DNA of 64,000 bases, from positions 517,241 through 581,240 of the forward strand of contig NZ_LATM01000001.1 of the NCBI RefSeq assembly GCF_000972495.1, written 5' to 3'. The notes beneath the pieces are model-generated. The model was given only the letters and a program-made list of their open reading frames with translations, was not told the DNA's origin and ran no database searches. Position 1 is the stretch's first letter. The number at the start of each line of letters is the position of its first letter. The translations under genes were made by a program, and so were the position numbers. This stretch comes from Hymenobacter terrenus (GTDB lineage: Bacteria > Bacteroidota > Bacteroidia > Cytophagales > Hymenobacteraceae). Below, one piece after another: positions 16,269 through 24,676 of this stretch.

Positions 16269-18018
16269 TCACTGAAGCACCAGCCGCTGAGTAGCTACCG
16301 TCGCGCCGGCTTGTAGCCGCACAACGTAGATACCGGGAGCCAGTTCAGCAGTGGGCAAGGAGCCGGTTGCCCGTCCGGCCTGTACCAAAAGCGGGACCGA
16401 AGTTATGGCTTGGCCCAGCGTATTGAAAATGATGGCTTGGGCTTCGCGAGCGCCAACTGAAACGGGCAAAGCTACCTGAACAAGGCTGGCAGCAACAGCA
16501 GGGTTGGGATACAAGGACAGGACTGGAGATGCCTTCGCGGATGAGGCAGCCAGAACAGCTCCATTTAATAAAACATCAATGCTACGACCACCATAATTGG
16601 CCGCCAACAAGTCGAGGTCGCCATCGCCGTCCGCATCTGTCCATGGCCTGTGTATTGCCCAGACGTGTGGGCGTGGCCGAAAAATTACCGAGCCCGTCAT
16701 TGAGCCAGACGTTCAACGCGAGGTTGTTAGTAAACACTGGCGCCATTAAGTCTAGGTCGCCGTCGCCGTCCAAATCACCCAGCGCCACACACGGAGTATA
16801 ACTGGCAGCGGTTGGTATTACCTTGGAGGCCGAAGAACTGCCATTGCCATCATTGAGGGTTATGAACAATGAATTTCTCGCGCGCGCTGTCGTCACTAGG
16901 TCTAAGTCACCATCCCCGTCAACATCTCCAAGTACGTCATTGCGATAATAGGTTGTCATGCCACCGGTGACTGCCGTAAACGCTCCTTGGCCATTATTGC
17001 GGTAGAGCCTATCTGGCCCTATTATATCCAAGTCTCCGTCTCCGTCCATATCTGCCAGAGCTGGGCCTATTTCGGTCGTGCCAGTGTTACCAGGCGCGAG
17101 GGTAACGGCACCACCGAAATTTCCACTGCCGTTATTGAAAAGGACCTGAAAGAGGGTTCCCCCATATATCACCAGGTCTAAGTCACTGTCCCCATCAATG
17201 TCGCCCAATACCAGCCGTTTAGGGTAAGGGCCCACCACGATATTGCTTGGGCTACTAAATAGCCCGGTGCCGTTATTCAGGCAAATGCTTACTGTGTTCC
17301 CGGCCCCTCCAAACCCGCCGTAATTAGCCGAGACAACGTCTAAATCGCCATCAGCGTCCACATCCCCCAACGCGACGCTGGTAGGCCCCTGTGGAACAGT
17401 TATATCGGGTGCAGCCGTAAAATTGCCGGTTCCATCATTAATGCGCACGTTAATTTTCCCGGGAATGAGTTGGAAAGAGCGGTATAATCCTGAACTCGTC
17501 ACAAAATCCAAGTCACCATCGCCATCTAAATCACCTACTCTTACATCGCTTGAATAGTCGTAGCCAATGACCGGTACATGAGCCCCAGTCACAAAGCGAC
17601 CAGTTCCGCCCGTGGCTGCGGCCGCGAACTGATACACATATGGCGCGGTAGCCGCCCCGCTAGTACCCACCACCGCCGCCGACACGGTCACTGTCAGGAG
17701 TTCGCCCGGCTTGAAGGCGGCCGACTGCCCGGCTGGGGCAGTGGGCACCAGCGTCACCGTGTTACCGTTGGTGTTGGCCATGGCCGTGCGTTGCCCCCCG
17801 TACTGCGAGGAGAATATCTTGATATTGCCCGCCGTAGCTGGGTTGATGGCCTGCGAAAACGGTACCAGCACTGGAGCCGTACGGGGAGCGGCTATGGCAT
17901 TGCGGGCCGGGCTTAAGGCTGTACCGACCACTGTCGGGCTTTGTGCTTCAGCGAGCGAGGCACTGAGTAGTATGACCAAAAGCAAGTAGCGAGAAGGTAG
18001 CGTAGAGCAGTGTTTCAT
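16269..18018 (-). pseudogene. FG-GAP/VCBS repeat protein with T9SS signal, frameshifted
   Basis: From ATG 18018 (MKHCSTLPSRYLLLVILLSA) a signal peptide leads into a Big_5-like Ig domain (about residues 30-150), then seven FG-GAP type calcium-binding repeats with the core DxDGDGDLD. The first frame stops at 16582. The last repeat (DADGDGDLDLLAANYGG) and the T9SS sorting domain (LSLYPNPAVAASLVQVALP, GIYVVRLQAG, QRLVLQ) lie in another frame ending at 16269. A single-base change near 16639-16660 explains the break. If real, the secreted product lacks its sorting signal and would not be anchored; an assembly error is equally possible. Intact, it would be about 580 residues, a surface beta-propeller. 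Confidence 0.8.
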
Positions 18019-18045
18019 GTAGAGCATATAAGTGATAAGACTTGG

Positions 18046-18075
18046 CAAATGTACTTGTGCCAGAACCTCTCACAA
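18046..18075 (-). promoter_or_regulatory. Bacteroidota-type promoter of the FG-GAP gene
   Basis: On the minus strand TACATTTG (18053 to 18046) matches TAnnTTTG exactly. A TTG at 18075 to 18073 lies 19 bp upstream. The start codon is 28 bp downstream, at 18018. Confidence 0.55.
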
Positions 18076-18090
18076 TGCTTAAAACAGAAT

Positions 18091-18117
18091 GCCCCACCCG
18101 GCTTGACCAGATGGGGC
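18091..18117 (-). terminator. Terminator of the desaturase gene
   Basis: Arms at 18091-18101 and 18107-18117 pair as GCCCCA/TGGGGC with a partly matched inner stem. Read on the minus strand a T-rich tract follows. It lies about 36 bp after the desaturase stop. Confidence 0.6.
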
Positions 18118-18152
18118 AATGTGCGGCGCAAGCCAGAATAGGTCCTACCGGA

Positions 18153-19133
18153 TTACGAAATCCACTTGAACTTGTACTCCAGCTTGGGCACGGGCATGCG
18201 GTCGGCTACGCGACGCAGACGATTGGGCAGGGCCATGATGTAGTCGCGGGCCTTTTCGGCGGCTCCGTTGAGGCCACCGATGTGCTCAATTTTCCAGTCG
18301 CGGATGAGGGAGTCGAGGATGTCGGTGTAGTCGGTGCTGGTGTAGACGCCGAGGCGCTGGGCGGCATCGGTGAAGTGGCCGAAGGTCTTGCCCATTTCGA
18401 TGCCCATTTCGCGCATGTAGTGAGCGGGCATCACAATTTTCTTGCGCATCATGTCTTCGAAGGCCAGCATCATTTCGCTGGGGTCCACTTCGAATATTTT
18501 CTCCACGAAGGTCTTGTAGACGCGCGCGTGCCGGTTTTCGTCGCCGGCAATCATACCGCAGATTTTGGAGAGCTGGTCGTCGCCGGCGGTGCGGGCGAGC
18601 TGGCCTACGCGGCGGTGCGAAATGTTGGTGGCCTGCTCCTGATAGCTCGTGTACACGAAGGCGCGGTACGGGTCGTGGGCCGTGCCAAGGTCGAAGCCGT
18701 CGTTGATGAGATACTGGGTGCTGGTTTCAAACTCGCGCATGTTGACGCGCCCGCTCAGGTAGAGGTAGCGGTTGAGCAGGTCGCCGTGGCGGTTTTCCTC
18801 AGCCGTCCAGCCCCGAATCCACTGGGCCCAGCCGTTGTCGGGGTCACGATTCAGGCCGTCGAGTTCGTGGAACCAGGCTTCGTAGTTGGGCAACGCCTCC
18901 TCGGTGATAGTGTCGCCGATGAGCACGGCCAGCAGGTCGTAGCTGAGGTTTTTAGCCTTTTCGCGCAGCTCTTTTACCTGGTCAAAAAAGTTGTCAAGGC
19001 GCGAGTCGGGCAAGAAATCAGCCGGTTGCCAACTGTCTTCCACACTCTTGAGGAAGGTGCCCATGTTAGATTTCAGGAAGCCTTCGAGGTGCTGCAAGAC
19101 TTCGCTGCGGGAAGTCATCGTGGAGGTAAGCAT
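18153..19133 (-). CDS. Acyl-ACP desaturase (soluble di-iron, stearoyl-ACP type)
   Basis: About 326 residues from the ATG at 19133 (MLTSTMTSRSEVL); a second ATG at 19118 and an upstream in-frame one at 19208 are alternatives. The ferritin-like four-helix core has both iron-binding motifs: EENRHGDLL (ExxH) in the first half and DENRHARVY in the second, with EAWFHELDGL and EQATNISHRR also matching the family. These enzymes introduce a cis double bond into acyl chains on acyl carrier protein using oxygen and reduced ferredoxin, adjusting membrane fluidity. The length is normal for bacterial members. It is transcribed alone, with a hairpin after the stop. Confidence 0.9.
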   Translation of the reverse strand: MLTSTMTSRSEVLQHLEGFLKSNMGTFLKSVEDSWQPADFLPDSRLDNFFDQVKELREKAKNLSYDLLAVLIGDTITEEALPNYEAWFHELDGLNRDPDNGWAQWIRGWTAEENRHGDLLNRYLYLSGRVNMREFETSTQYLINDGFDLGTAHDPYRAFVYTSYQEQATNISHRRVGQLARTAGDDQLSKICGMIAGDENRHARVYKTFVEKIFEVDPSEMMLAFEDMMRKKIVMPAHYMREMGIEMGKTFGHFTDAAQRLGVYTSTDYTDILDSLIRDWKIEHIGGLNGAAEKARDYIMALPNRLRRVADRMPVPKLEYKFKWIS

Positions 19134-19308
19134 GGGGAGGGGCACGAAAGCGTGGGTGATACAATGACGAAACGCTTTTGCCGAAGCAAAGGTCTGTTGT
19201 GAGGGCACCGGGCGGGGTATAAAATTATGGCATTACCAGAGAGGAGCACGCTAGTAGTACTGTTGAGCTGGCCAGAATAGTATTTTCCCCAACAGGCTGC
19301 TTTGCTTT

Positions 19309-20973
19309 TCAACGCAGAAGCGGTTGGTAGAAACGCAGGGAGGAATCCGTGGCCAGGGTTGCTTCGGGCCGGAGTACCAGGGCCGGGCCAGCGCGGTACT
19401 GGAAACGATGGTTCAGCCACTGGGCCGTTTCGGCCGAAAGCAGCCATTGCGTGGCCTGTGCAGACTCGGCGAGGCGGCGCAGGCACGCGGTCTGGTCGGT
19501 GGTGCCCGCCAAGTGCTGGCGCAATTCGAGCTGAGATGGGTCGTGCGCAGACCAACCCGACAGCAGCAACGTTGCGCCGGGCCCGAGGCGATAGGTACGG
19601 AATGGCGAGAGGCTTTTGAGCAAATCATTGGTCCCCGCCAGCACCCGAACGCGGCCAGCGGTGCGGCGACTGATTTCGACCAAAGCCTGTTCGTGGCGGC
19701 TCCGCTCCTGCCCTAGTATCTGGCGGCGGTGCCAGACTTTGGCTCCGTAAGCTAGTAGTACGAGTAGCGCCCCCGCCGCACCCAAGCGAGCTGGCCTAGT
19801 AAGGAAAAGGCGCCGCGGCTGGCCCGCATACATCGTGGTTTCGGCAGAATGAACACGGACAATGGTTTTCAGCCAGAAAGCCAGGTTAGTGAATAGCCAG
19901 AAATCCAGCAGCGGCAATGCCAGCCGGGGTGGAAGCTTGAGCAGACCCGCGCATAAGCCCAAGGCACCAGCAAAGCCGAGCTGCACAAGCCAAAACCATC
20001 CAGTAACGCGGCGGCGCACCACGATGGCCGTAGCCGCCAGGGCGAACAGCAGCGGGAAATAGTCGCGCACCAGCAAACCGGCTCGCAGCCAAAGCTTGGC
20101 TGGCACTTCACGGCCCCAGAAATGAGCGGCATCAAACTGGTAGGCCCGGCGGCCCAACTCTTCGTTGACGACCGTGGCATCACCCAGTAGCCACAGGCTG
20201 ATGGCAGCGGTGCCCAGGCTGTCGGCCGGAGTGTGGGGCTGCGGGCGCAGCTGGTCAAAATCCAGGATGCGGGCAAAATATCGGTCGCGGAATTGGGTCC
20301 GGGCTTCAATGGGCGTTTGCAGAGCGGAGGCTACCCCGGCAGCGAGGGCCAGTCCCAGCACCCCACCCGCGGCTATCGGCGCGACGCGGCGCCAGCTACC
20401 GGCCAGCACCAGGGCCCCCGGCAAAACAGCCGCAAAGCCCAGTAGTGCCGCGCTGGGCCGCAGCAACCAGGCCGCGCCCACCCCCGCCAGCCCCAACGCC
20501 AACGCCGCCGGACGCCCCGGCCGCTGAGCGGCGAACAACACGGCTGCTCCCGCCAGCAGCAACGCCACGCGCACGTGGCTGAACCATAGCCAGTGCTCCA
20601 GCCCAGCTACTATAAAAAACACCATCAATGCCACTCCAATAGCCGCGGGCCGCAAATGCGGCCGCAGCAGCTTATCGAGCACCGCACAGAGGAGGATAAT
20701 GACCAGGCTCAGCAGCGCCCCGAGTAGCAGCCCCAGCCATGGCATGCCGGGCGCGGCGGTGTAGGCAGTGGCCAGCACGTGCCCGTAGCCGTGAAAATAA
20801 AGGGGCACCGAAGGCACCGGCTTTAGGGCCAGCACGCCCGAAAAAAGCCAGGCAAACGTGACATCATCACTGGTTTCGCAGTAGCTTCCCAGCCCCATTA
20901 TGGTGCCGAGCACGAGCCCTGCCGGCAACAGCACAACGCGGGCAAAAATGGCTAAACGAGAAGAAGGCAGCAC
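19309..20973 (-). CDS. Large integral membrane protein, possibly GT-C type glycosyltransferase
   Basis: A 554-residue protein with about ten or more membrane helices in the first 400 residues and a hydrophilic C-terminal part of about 130 residues. The first extracytoplasmic loop contains ETSDDVTFAW, an acidic pair placed like the catalytic Asp-Asp of GT-C fold glycosyltransferases. The HGYGHVLATAYT and GLEHWLWFSHVRVALLL segments also fit a polytopic glycan enzyme. I do not recognise the exact family. It is the last gene of a minus-strand group with a GT2 glycosyltransferase, a flippase and a FemAB/GNAT-like enzyme, which supports a role in a surface polysaccharide or glycolipid. Confidence 0.6.
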   Translation of the reverse strand: MLPSSRLAIFARVVLLPAGLVLGTIMGLGSYCETSDDVTFAWLFSGVLALKPVPSVPLYFHGYGHVLATAYTAAPGMPWLGLLLGALLSLVIILLCAVLDKLLRPHLRPAAIGVALMVFFIVAGLEHWLWFSHVRVALLLAGAAVLFAAQRPGRPAALALGLAGVGAAWLLRPSAALLGFAAVLPGALVLAGSWRRVAPIAAGGVLGLALAAGVASALQTPIEARTQFRDRYFARILDFDQLRPQPHTPADSLGTAAISLWLLGDATVVNEELGRRAYQFDAAHFWGREVPAKLWLRAGLLVRDYFPLLFALAATAIVVRRRVTGWFWLVQLGFAGALGLCAGLLKLPPRLALPLLDFWLFTNLAFWLKTIVRVHSAETTMYAGQPRRLFLTRPARLGAAGALLVLLAYGAKVWHRRQILGQERSRHEQALVEISRRTAGRVRVLAGTNDLLKSLSPFRTYRLGPGATLLLSGWSAHDPSQLELRQHLAGTTDQTACLRRLAESAQATQWLLSAETAQWLNHRFQYRAGPALVLRPEATLATDSSLRFYQPLLR

Positions 20974-21087
20974 GGCAGCAACGAGAGTTTGGCCCCTAAG
21001 AAACGGGAAGCGGCGTTATCGTGCTTGCGCGGCAGTGGTTTAAAGGGGAAATAAGCGGCCGTTTCCTGGGTGAAAGCATCGATGGAG

Positions 21088-22041
21088 CTACGAGAACGCC
21101 CGGCTCCAGGCGGCCAGGGCCCAATCCAACGGCGTGGGGCGGGCCGTTTGGCGCAGCAGGTCGAATAGAGCCCGTGCTTCGGCTGGACGGTGGCGGCGGG
21201 CGGCCTGGCGCATTTCCCAGCGTAGGCGAGTGGCCAGAGCGGCACGCTCATCGGGGGTACGGGCCAGGGCCAGCGCCTTTTCGCACACCCGGATGGTGGA
21301 AGCCAGATAAGGGTCGTGGCGCTGGTAGGCGCGGCTGCTCATGCTGCGCGGGTGCTTGCGCTTGCGGGTCGTCACCTCGTCGAGGTACAGAAACTGCCAC
21401 CCCCGGCTGGCCCGCACCCAGAAGTCAAAGTCTTCGTAGGCCAGCGTTTCATCGTAGCCGCCCAACTGGCTCAGACAGGCGCGGCGCATCATCATGGTAG
21501 GCGTGCTGATGAAATAGCGGCGCAGCACCTCCGCGAATACCCAGCCACTGGTGGGCACGGGGCGTAGGCCGCCACGGCCGTCAGGCCGGTGATGCAGGCC
21601 CACCAACCGGCCGCTCTCGTCAATCAGCTCCGCATTGGAATAGACCATCCCAACCGCAGGCTCTGCCGATTGAAATGCTGCTACCTGCTGGGCAACGCGC
21701 TCGGGCAGCAGCACGTCGTCGGTAGCGAAATCAATGACAAACTCCCCCAGGCTCTGCTGAAAGGCTCGGTTGAAGGCCCGGCAGTTGCCCACGTTTTCCG
21801 AGAGCAACAGCAGGTGCCAGGCCGGATGGCGGACCGCGTATTCCTGCAAAATAGCGGGGCTACCATCGCTGCTGGCATCGTCCACGAGCCACACTTCCAG
21901 TTCAGCATAGGTTTGACTAAGAATAGAATCCAGCGCCTCCCGCAAAAAAGCCGCATGATTATGACACAGCGCCACCACCGTCACCAGGGGCGCCTTGCTT
22001 AATGAGGACTGAGAACTGACGAATGGGGTATGGGGCATCAT
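21088..22041 (-). CDS. Glycosyltransferase family 2
   Basis: A 317-residue protein with the GT-A nucleotide-sugar-binding half first: VTVVALCHNHAAFLREALDS, the acidic VDDASSDGS, NVGNCRAFNRAFQ and FATDDVLLPER, where DD takes the place of the usual DxD metal motif. Then comes MVYSNAELIDESG and an acceptor-binding half with GGYDETLAYEDFDFWVRAS, whose Glu-Asp supplies the general-base region. It is soluble and probably adds a sugar to a lipid-linked acceptor on the cytoplasmic side. It lies downstream of the flippase; the 78-bp gap contains a dispersed repeat. Confidence 0.9.
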   Translation of the reverse strand: MMPHTPFVSSQSSLSKAPLVTVVALCHNHAAFLREALDSILSQTYAELEVWLVDDASSDGSPAILQEYAVRHPAWHLLLLSENVGNCRAFNRAFQQSLGEFVIDFATDDVLLPERVAQQVAAFQSAEPAVGMVYSNAELIDESGRLVGLHHRPDGRGGLRPVPTSGWVFAEVLRRYFISTPTMMMRRACLSQLGGYDETLAYEDFDFWVRASRGWQFLYLDEVTTRKRKHPRSMSSRAYQRHDPYLASTIRVCEKALALARTPDERAALATRLRWEMRQAARRHRPAEARALFDLLRQTARPTPLDWALAAWSRAFS

Positions 22042-22074
22042 GCGGCAGTCACAAAGAAAATCAAGAGACGGTCA

Positions 22075-22110
22075 GGTCATGCTGAGCGCAGCCGAAGCAG
22101 GACATTCTTC
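22075..22110. repeat. Dispersed intergenic repeat, copy 1
   Basis: Contains GGTCATGCTGAGCGCAGC followed by CGAAGCAGG. Related sequences are at 27149-27194 (opposite orientation) and 52365-52395. It lies between two genes of the glycan operon. Confidence 0.45.
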
Positions 22111-22119
22111 TTAGCAATA

Positions 22120-23463
22120 CTAGCTGTTTGAGGCGCTTACTTTTGCTTGGTTACTTAGCTGATAGGCTCCGCAGGCCAGCAGCAGCAGGCCATATCGGGC
22201 GGCGTGGGCCAGCACTGCCCCCAGCAGGCCAAAGCGGGGTAACAGCACCGCCAGCAAGGCTGCAAATACCGCCGCCGATGCGGCCTGCACCACTATGTAG
22301 GGGCCAGTGCGCGCCTTGGCGGTGAGCTGAAGAATGAATATCCAGCTCAGAAACTTGGCCCAGTCGCCCAGCAACTGCGGCACCAGAAAGTCGCGCGCGC
22401 CCAGCAGCTGCGGGGCAAACAGCAGCGGCAGCAGCCAGTTGCGGCACATAAAAATCAGGGTCAGGCCGAGGGCCAGCACGGGCGCCAGAAGGCCCAGCAC
22501 GCTTAGAAGGTAGCTGCTGGCCGCGCGGGGCTGCCCGGCCAGCGTGGCCAGCCGGGGGTAGAACACGCTGCTCATCACGGCCACGAATACCATCGTATAA
22601 TTATCCGATAGCTTGGCCACGGCCTGCCATAAGTCGGTGCGGGCCGGGCCAAAAGTGGCCAGCAAATAGGCCCGCAGCGTGTAATCCACCACCTTGCCGA
22701 AGAGCAGGGTGCTCACGGCCATCAGCAGGAACTGGCCCAGCCCCCGCAAGGCCTGGCGGCTGATGGGCGCCGGCCAGCGCAGGTGCCGCAACAGCCCGGC
22801 CCGGGCCGCCAGTCCCAGCGCCGGCAGCAGCGTGAGGCCTTGCGCCAGCAAGTAGGCCAATAACACCACGTTGAGCGGCAGTTGGTGCAGCAACGTGACG
22901 GCCACCGCACCGGTCCCCGCCGCGGCCAGCATCACCGACAAGCCAATGTAGGCCCGCAACTGGCCCGCCGCCAGCAACGCCGCCCCCAGCAGCCCCTGCC
23001 CCGTCACCAGCGCAATGCCCACCAGAAACGCGACCAGACTCCCCCAGCCCCAGTTCAACAGGCCGTGACTAGCCAACACCAGGGCCCCGGCCAGTAGCGC
23101 GGCCACATTGAGCCCGGCCCCCGCACCCAGCCAGAGACGGTAGCGCGGGCTGCCGGGCCGCAGCGGCGCCAGGTACTTCACCAGGCCCACATGCACTCCA
23201 TCGCTGGGCAAAGCGGTGAGCAAGGCCATCAGATTTTGGAACTGCGCCAGCAGGGTGAGGCCCCCGGCGGGCGCATAAGTTGCAAACAGCTTATTGATGA
23301 TGAGGGCACCCGCTGCCCGCGCCGCTACGGCTACCCCCGTACCCAGCGAGCCACGCACAAAACCCCGCCAGATGGTGAGGTGTTGGGGTGCTGAAGTGGT
23401 AGCGGCTTTGAGCACGAAAAACGCGGTAACTGGGAAAGTCGGAGTGGACAAATAACGGCACAC
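22120..23463 (-). CDS. Wzx-type flippase (O-antigen translocase-like)
   Basis: A 447-residue polytopic protein with about 12 membrane helices. The RGSLGTGVAVAARAAGALIINKLFATYAPAGG start and the following QFQNLMALLTALPSDGVHVGLVKYLA match the MATE-fold Wzx/WzxE group, which moves undecaprenyl-linked oligosaccharide units across the inner membrane. The true start could be later than 23463, for example near the TIWRGFVRG segment. It follows the FemAB/GNAT-like gene by only about 29 bp and precedes a GT2 gene, consistent with a surface-glycan operon. No Wzy polymerase is recognised unless the membrane protein at 19309-20973 does this job. Confidence 0.83.
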   Translation of the reverse strand: MCRYLSTPTFPVTAFFVLKAATTSAPQHLTIWRGFVRGSLGTGVAVAARAAGALIINKLFATYAPAGGLTLLAQFQNLMALLTALPSDGVHVGLVKYLAPLRPGSPRYRLWLGAGAGLNVAALLAGALVLASHGLLNWGWGSLVAFLVGIALVTGQGLLGAALLAAGQLRAYIGLSVMLAAAGTGAVAVTLLHQLPLNVVLLAYLLAQGLTLLPALGLAARAGLLRHLRWPAPISRQALRGLGQFLLMAVSTLLFGKVVDYTLRAYLLATFGPARTDLWQAVAKLSDNYTMVFVAVMSSVFYPRLATLAGQPRAASSYLLSVLGLLAPVLALGLTLIFMCRNWLLPLLFAPQLLGARDFLVPQLLGDWAKFLSWIFILQLTAKARTGPYIVVQAASAAVFAALLAVLLPRFGLLGAVLAHAARYGLLLLACGAYQLSNQAKVSASNS

Positions 23464-23492
23464 CGAGCCTTATAGTACAATTCTCGCTTCTA

Positions 23493-24518
23493 TTACCCAA
23501 TCAGCTTTTCCCAGCTCAGACGTAGGCCGGCCACACCACCGAGGTGCCGCTTGAAGCGCAGCAACGAAGCGTTGGGGGCCGAGTCGAGCGTGGAAGTGCC
23601 GAGGTCAAGCACGACCATGCCGCTGGCTTGGGCGAAGGCGTGCAGGCCTTCGTTCAGCATCACCACCGGGCTCAGGGAATTGCAGCGCAATGAGCTGGCT
23701 GGGTAGAAGTTATACAACACCCGCGCACTCACCTGAATGGCTACGGTGAGGGCCGCCCACTCGCCATCGGGCTGGCGTACGGAGAACAGAAAATGTTCGC
23801 GGGGGAAGCGTTGAAACAGCTCCTGCACTCGCGCCAGAGGCAACGATAATTCCTGCCCCCGCTCCTGCCGACAGGCCCGAATAAAATCGTAGGCCCTGGG
23901 CAATAAAAAAGGCGGCTCCTGCTCAAAATGCAAACCGAACCGCCGACATTTATGCAGACGTCGGCGCTCCGATGGGTGCAAGCGAGTCTCGTAGCCTTGG
24001 CAGGGGTCGAGGTGATAGTTCTGCTCAGCCAGGGCCACGCGGTAGCCGCGCTGCCGCAAGGTTTCGGCCAGTCCGGCGGCCCCCGCGGGGTCGTAGGCGA
24101 AGGGGTAGCCGCGCAGGACCAGCTTGCGGATGCCACCCTGCTGAAGGGTGCTTTCCGCAACCGCCAGCAAGCGGTGCAACTGCTTTACCGTGACCCCAGC
24201 GGCCAACTGCACGGCCCCAAAAGGAGCCTGGGCCGGGCTGCGGGCCACGCTGCTGCCCGCGTCGAGGACTATGTGAAGCTGCGCTACGGTTAGGCCCGCA
24301 GCCGTTTCTTCGAGGTAAAAGCTGAGCACTGGCTCAGTGGCCGGCTGCAACGCCTGATGCTCGGGCCGCAGGTAGAGGAACGACTCAAATGCCAGCGGGA
24401 GCCTCGGCGGCGCGGGGCCTTTGGGCCCGCTTTCGGCAACGAATACGGCGAGGCTCGCTGGCTCGTGCACGGTGCCCGCTTCGGCCGCAGCAAAGGAATC
24501 AGTTACTTTCAAACCCAA
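23493..24518 (-). CDS. GNAT/FemAB-like acyltransferase
   Basis: A 341-residue soluble protein. The C-terminal half has the pattern of the GNAT_6/BioF2-like branch of the FemAB fold: HPSERRRLHKCRRFGLHFEQE, FIRACRQERGQELSLPL, PDGEWAALTVAIQVSARVLYNFYPAS and the closing ASGMVVLDLGTSTLDSAPNASLLRFK. Such enzymes transfer acyl or aminoacyl groups, often onto sugars or cell-wall precursors. As the first gene of the glycan group it may acylate a sugar of the same polymer; this is inferred from context. It diverges from the CorA gene. Confidence 0.75.
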   Translation of the reverse strand: MGLKVTDSFAAAEAGTVHEPASLAVFVAESGPKGPAPPRLPLAFESFLYLRPEHQALQPATEPVLSFYLEETAAGLTVAQLHIVLDAGSSVARSPAQAPFGAVQLAAGVTVKQLHRLLAVAESTLQQGGIRKLVLRGYPFAYDPAGAAGLAETLRQRGYRVALAEQNYHLDPCQGYETRLHPSERRRLHKCRRFGLHFEQEPPFLLPRAYDFIRACRQERGQELSLPLARVQELFQRFPREHFLFSVRQPDGEWAALTVAIQVSARVLYNFYPASSLRCNSLSPVVMLNEGLHAFAQASGMVVLDLGTSTLDSAPNASLLRFKRHLGGVAGLRLSWEKLIG

Positions 24519-24676
24519 ATTTGATGGCTAAGCCGGGCAAAGTACGGCAGAGAACGGTTGGCAGATTCTATTTGCACTGTTTATCGCGTGAATTCAGCCT
24601 CAAGAGTATCTTGTCGGTTCTCCCGTACGTAGGGGGCCGAGGCCGCCCTATCGCCCGCATTCCTGTTTTTTCTTGT

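Noticed and set aside
18042..19202. Long plus-strand open frame opposite the desaturase
   Set aside because: It is the antisense shadow of a well-supported di-iron desaturase with clear catalytic motifs.
19302..20527. Several plus-strand frames opposite the large membrane protein
   Set aside because: High-GC antisense shadows; composition and lack of motifs argue against coding.
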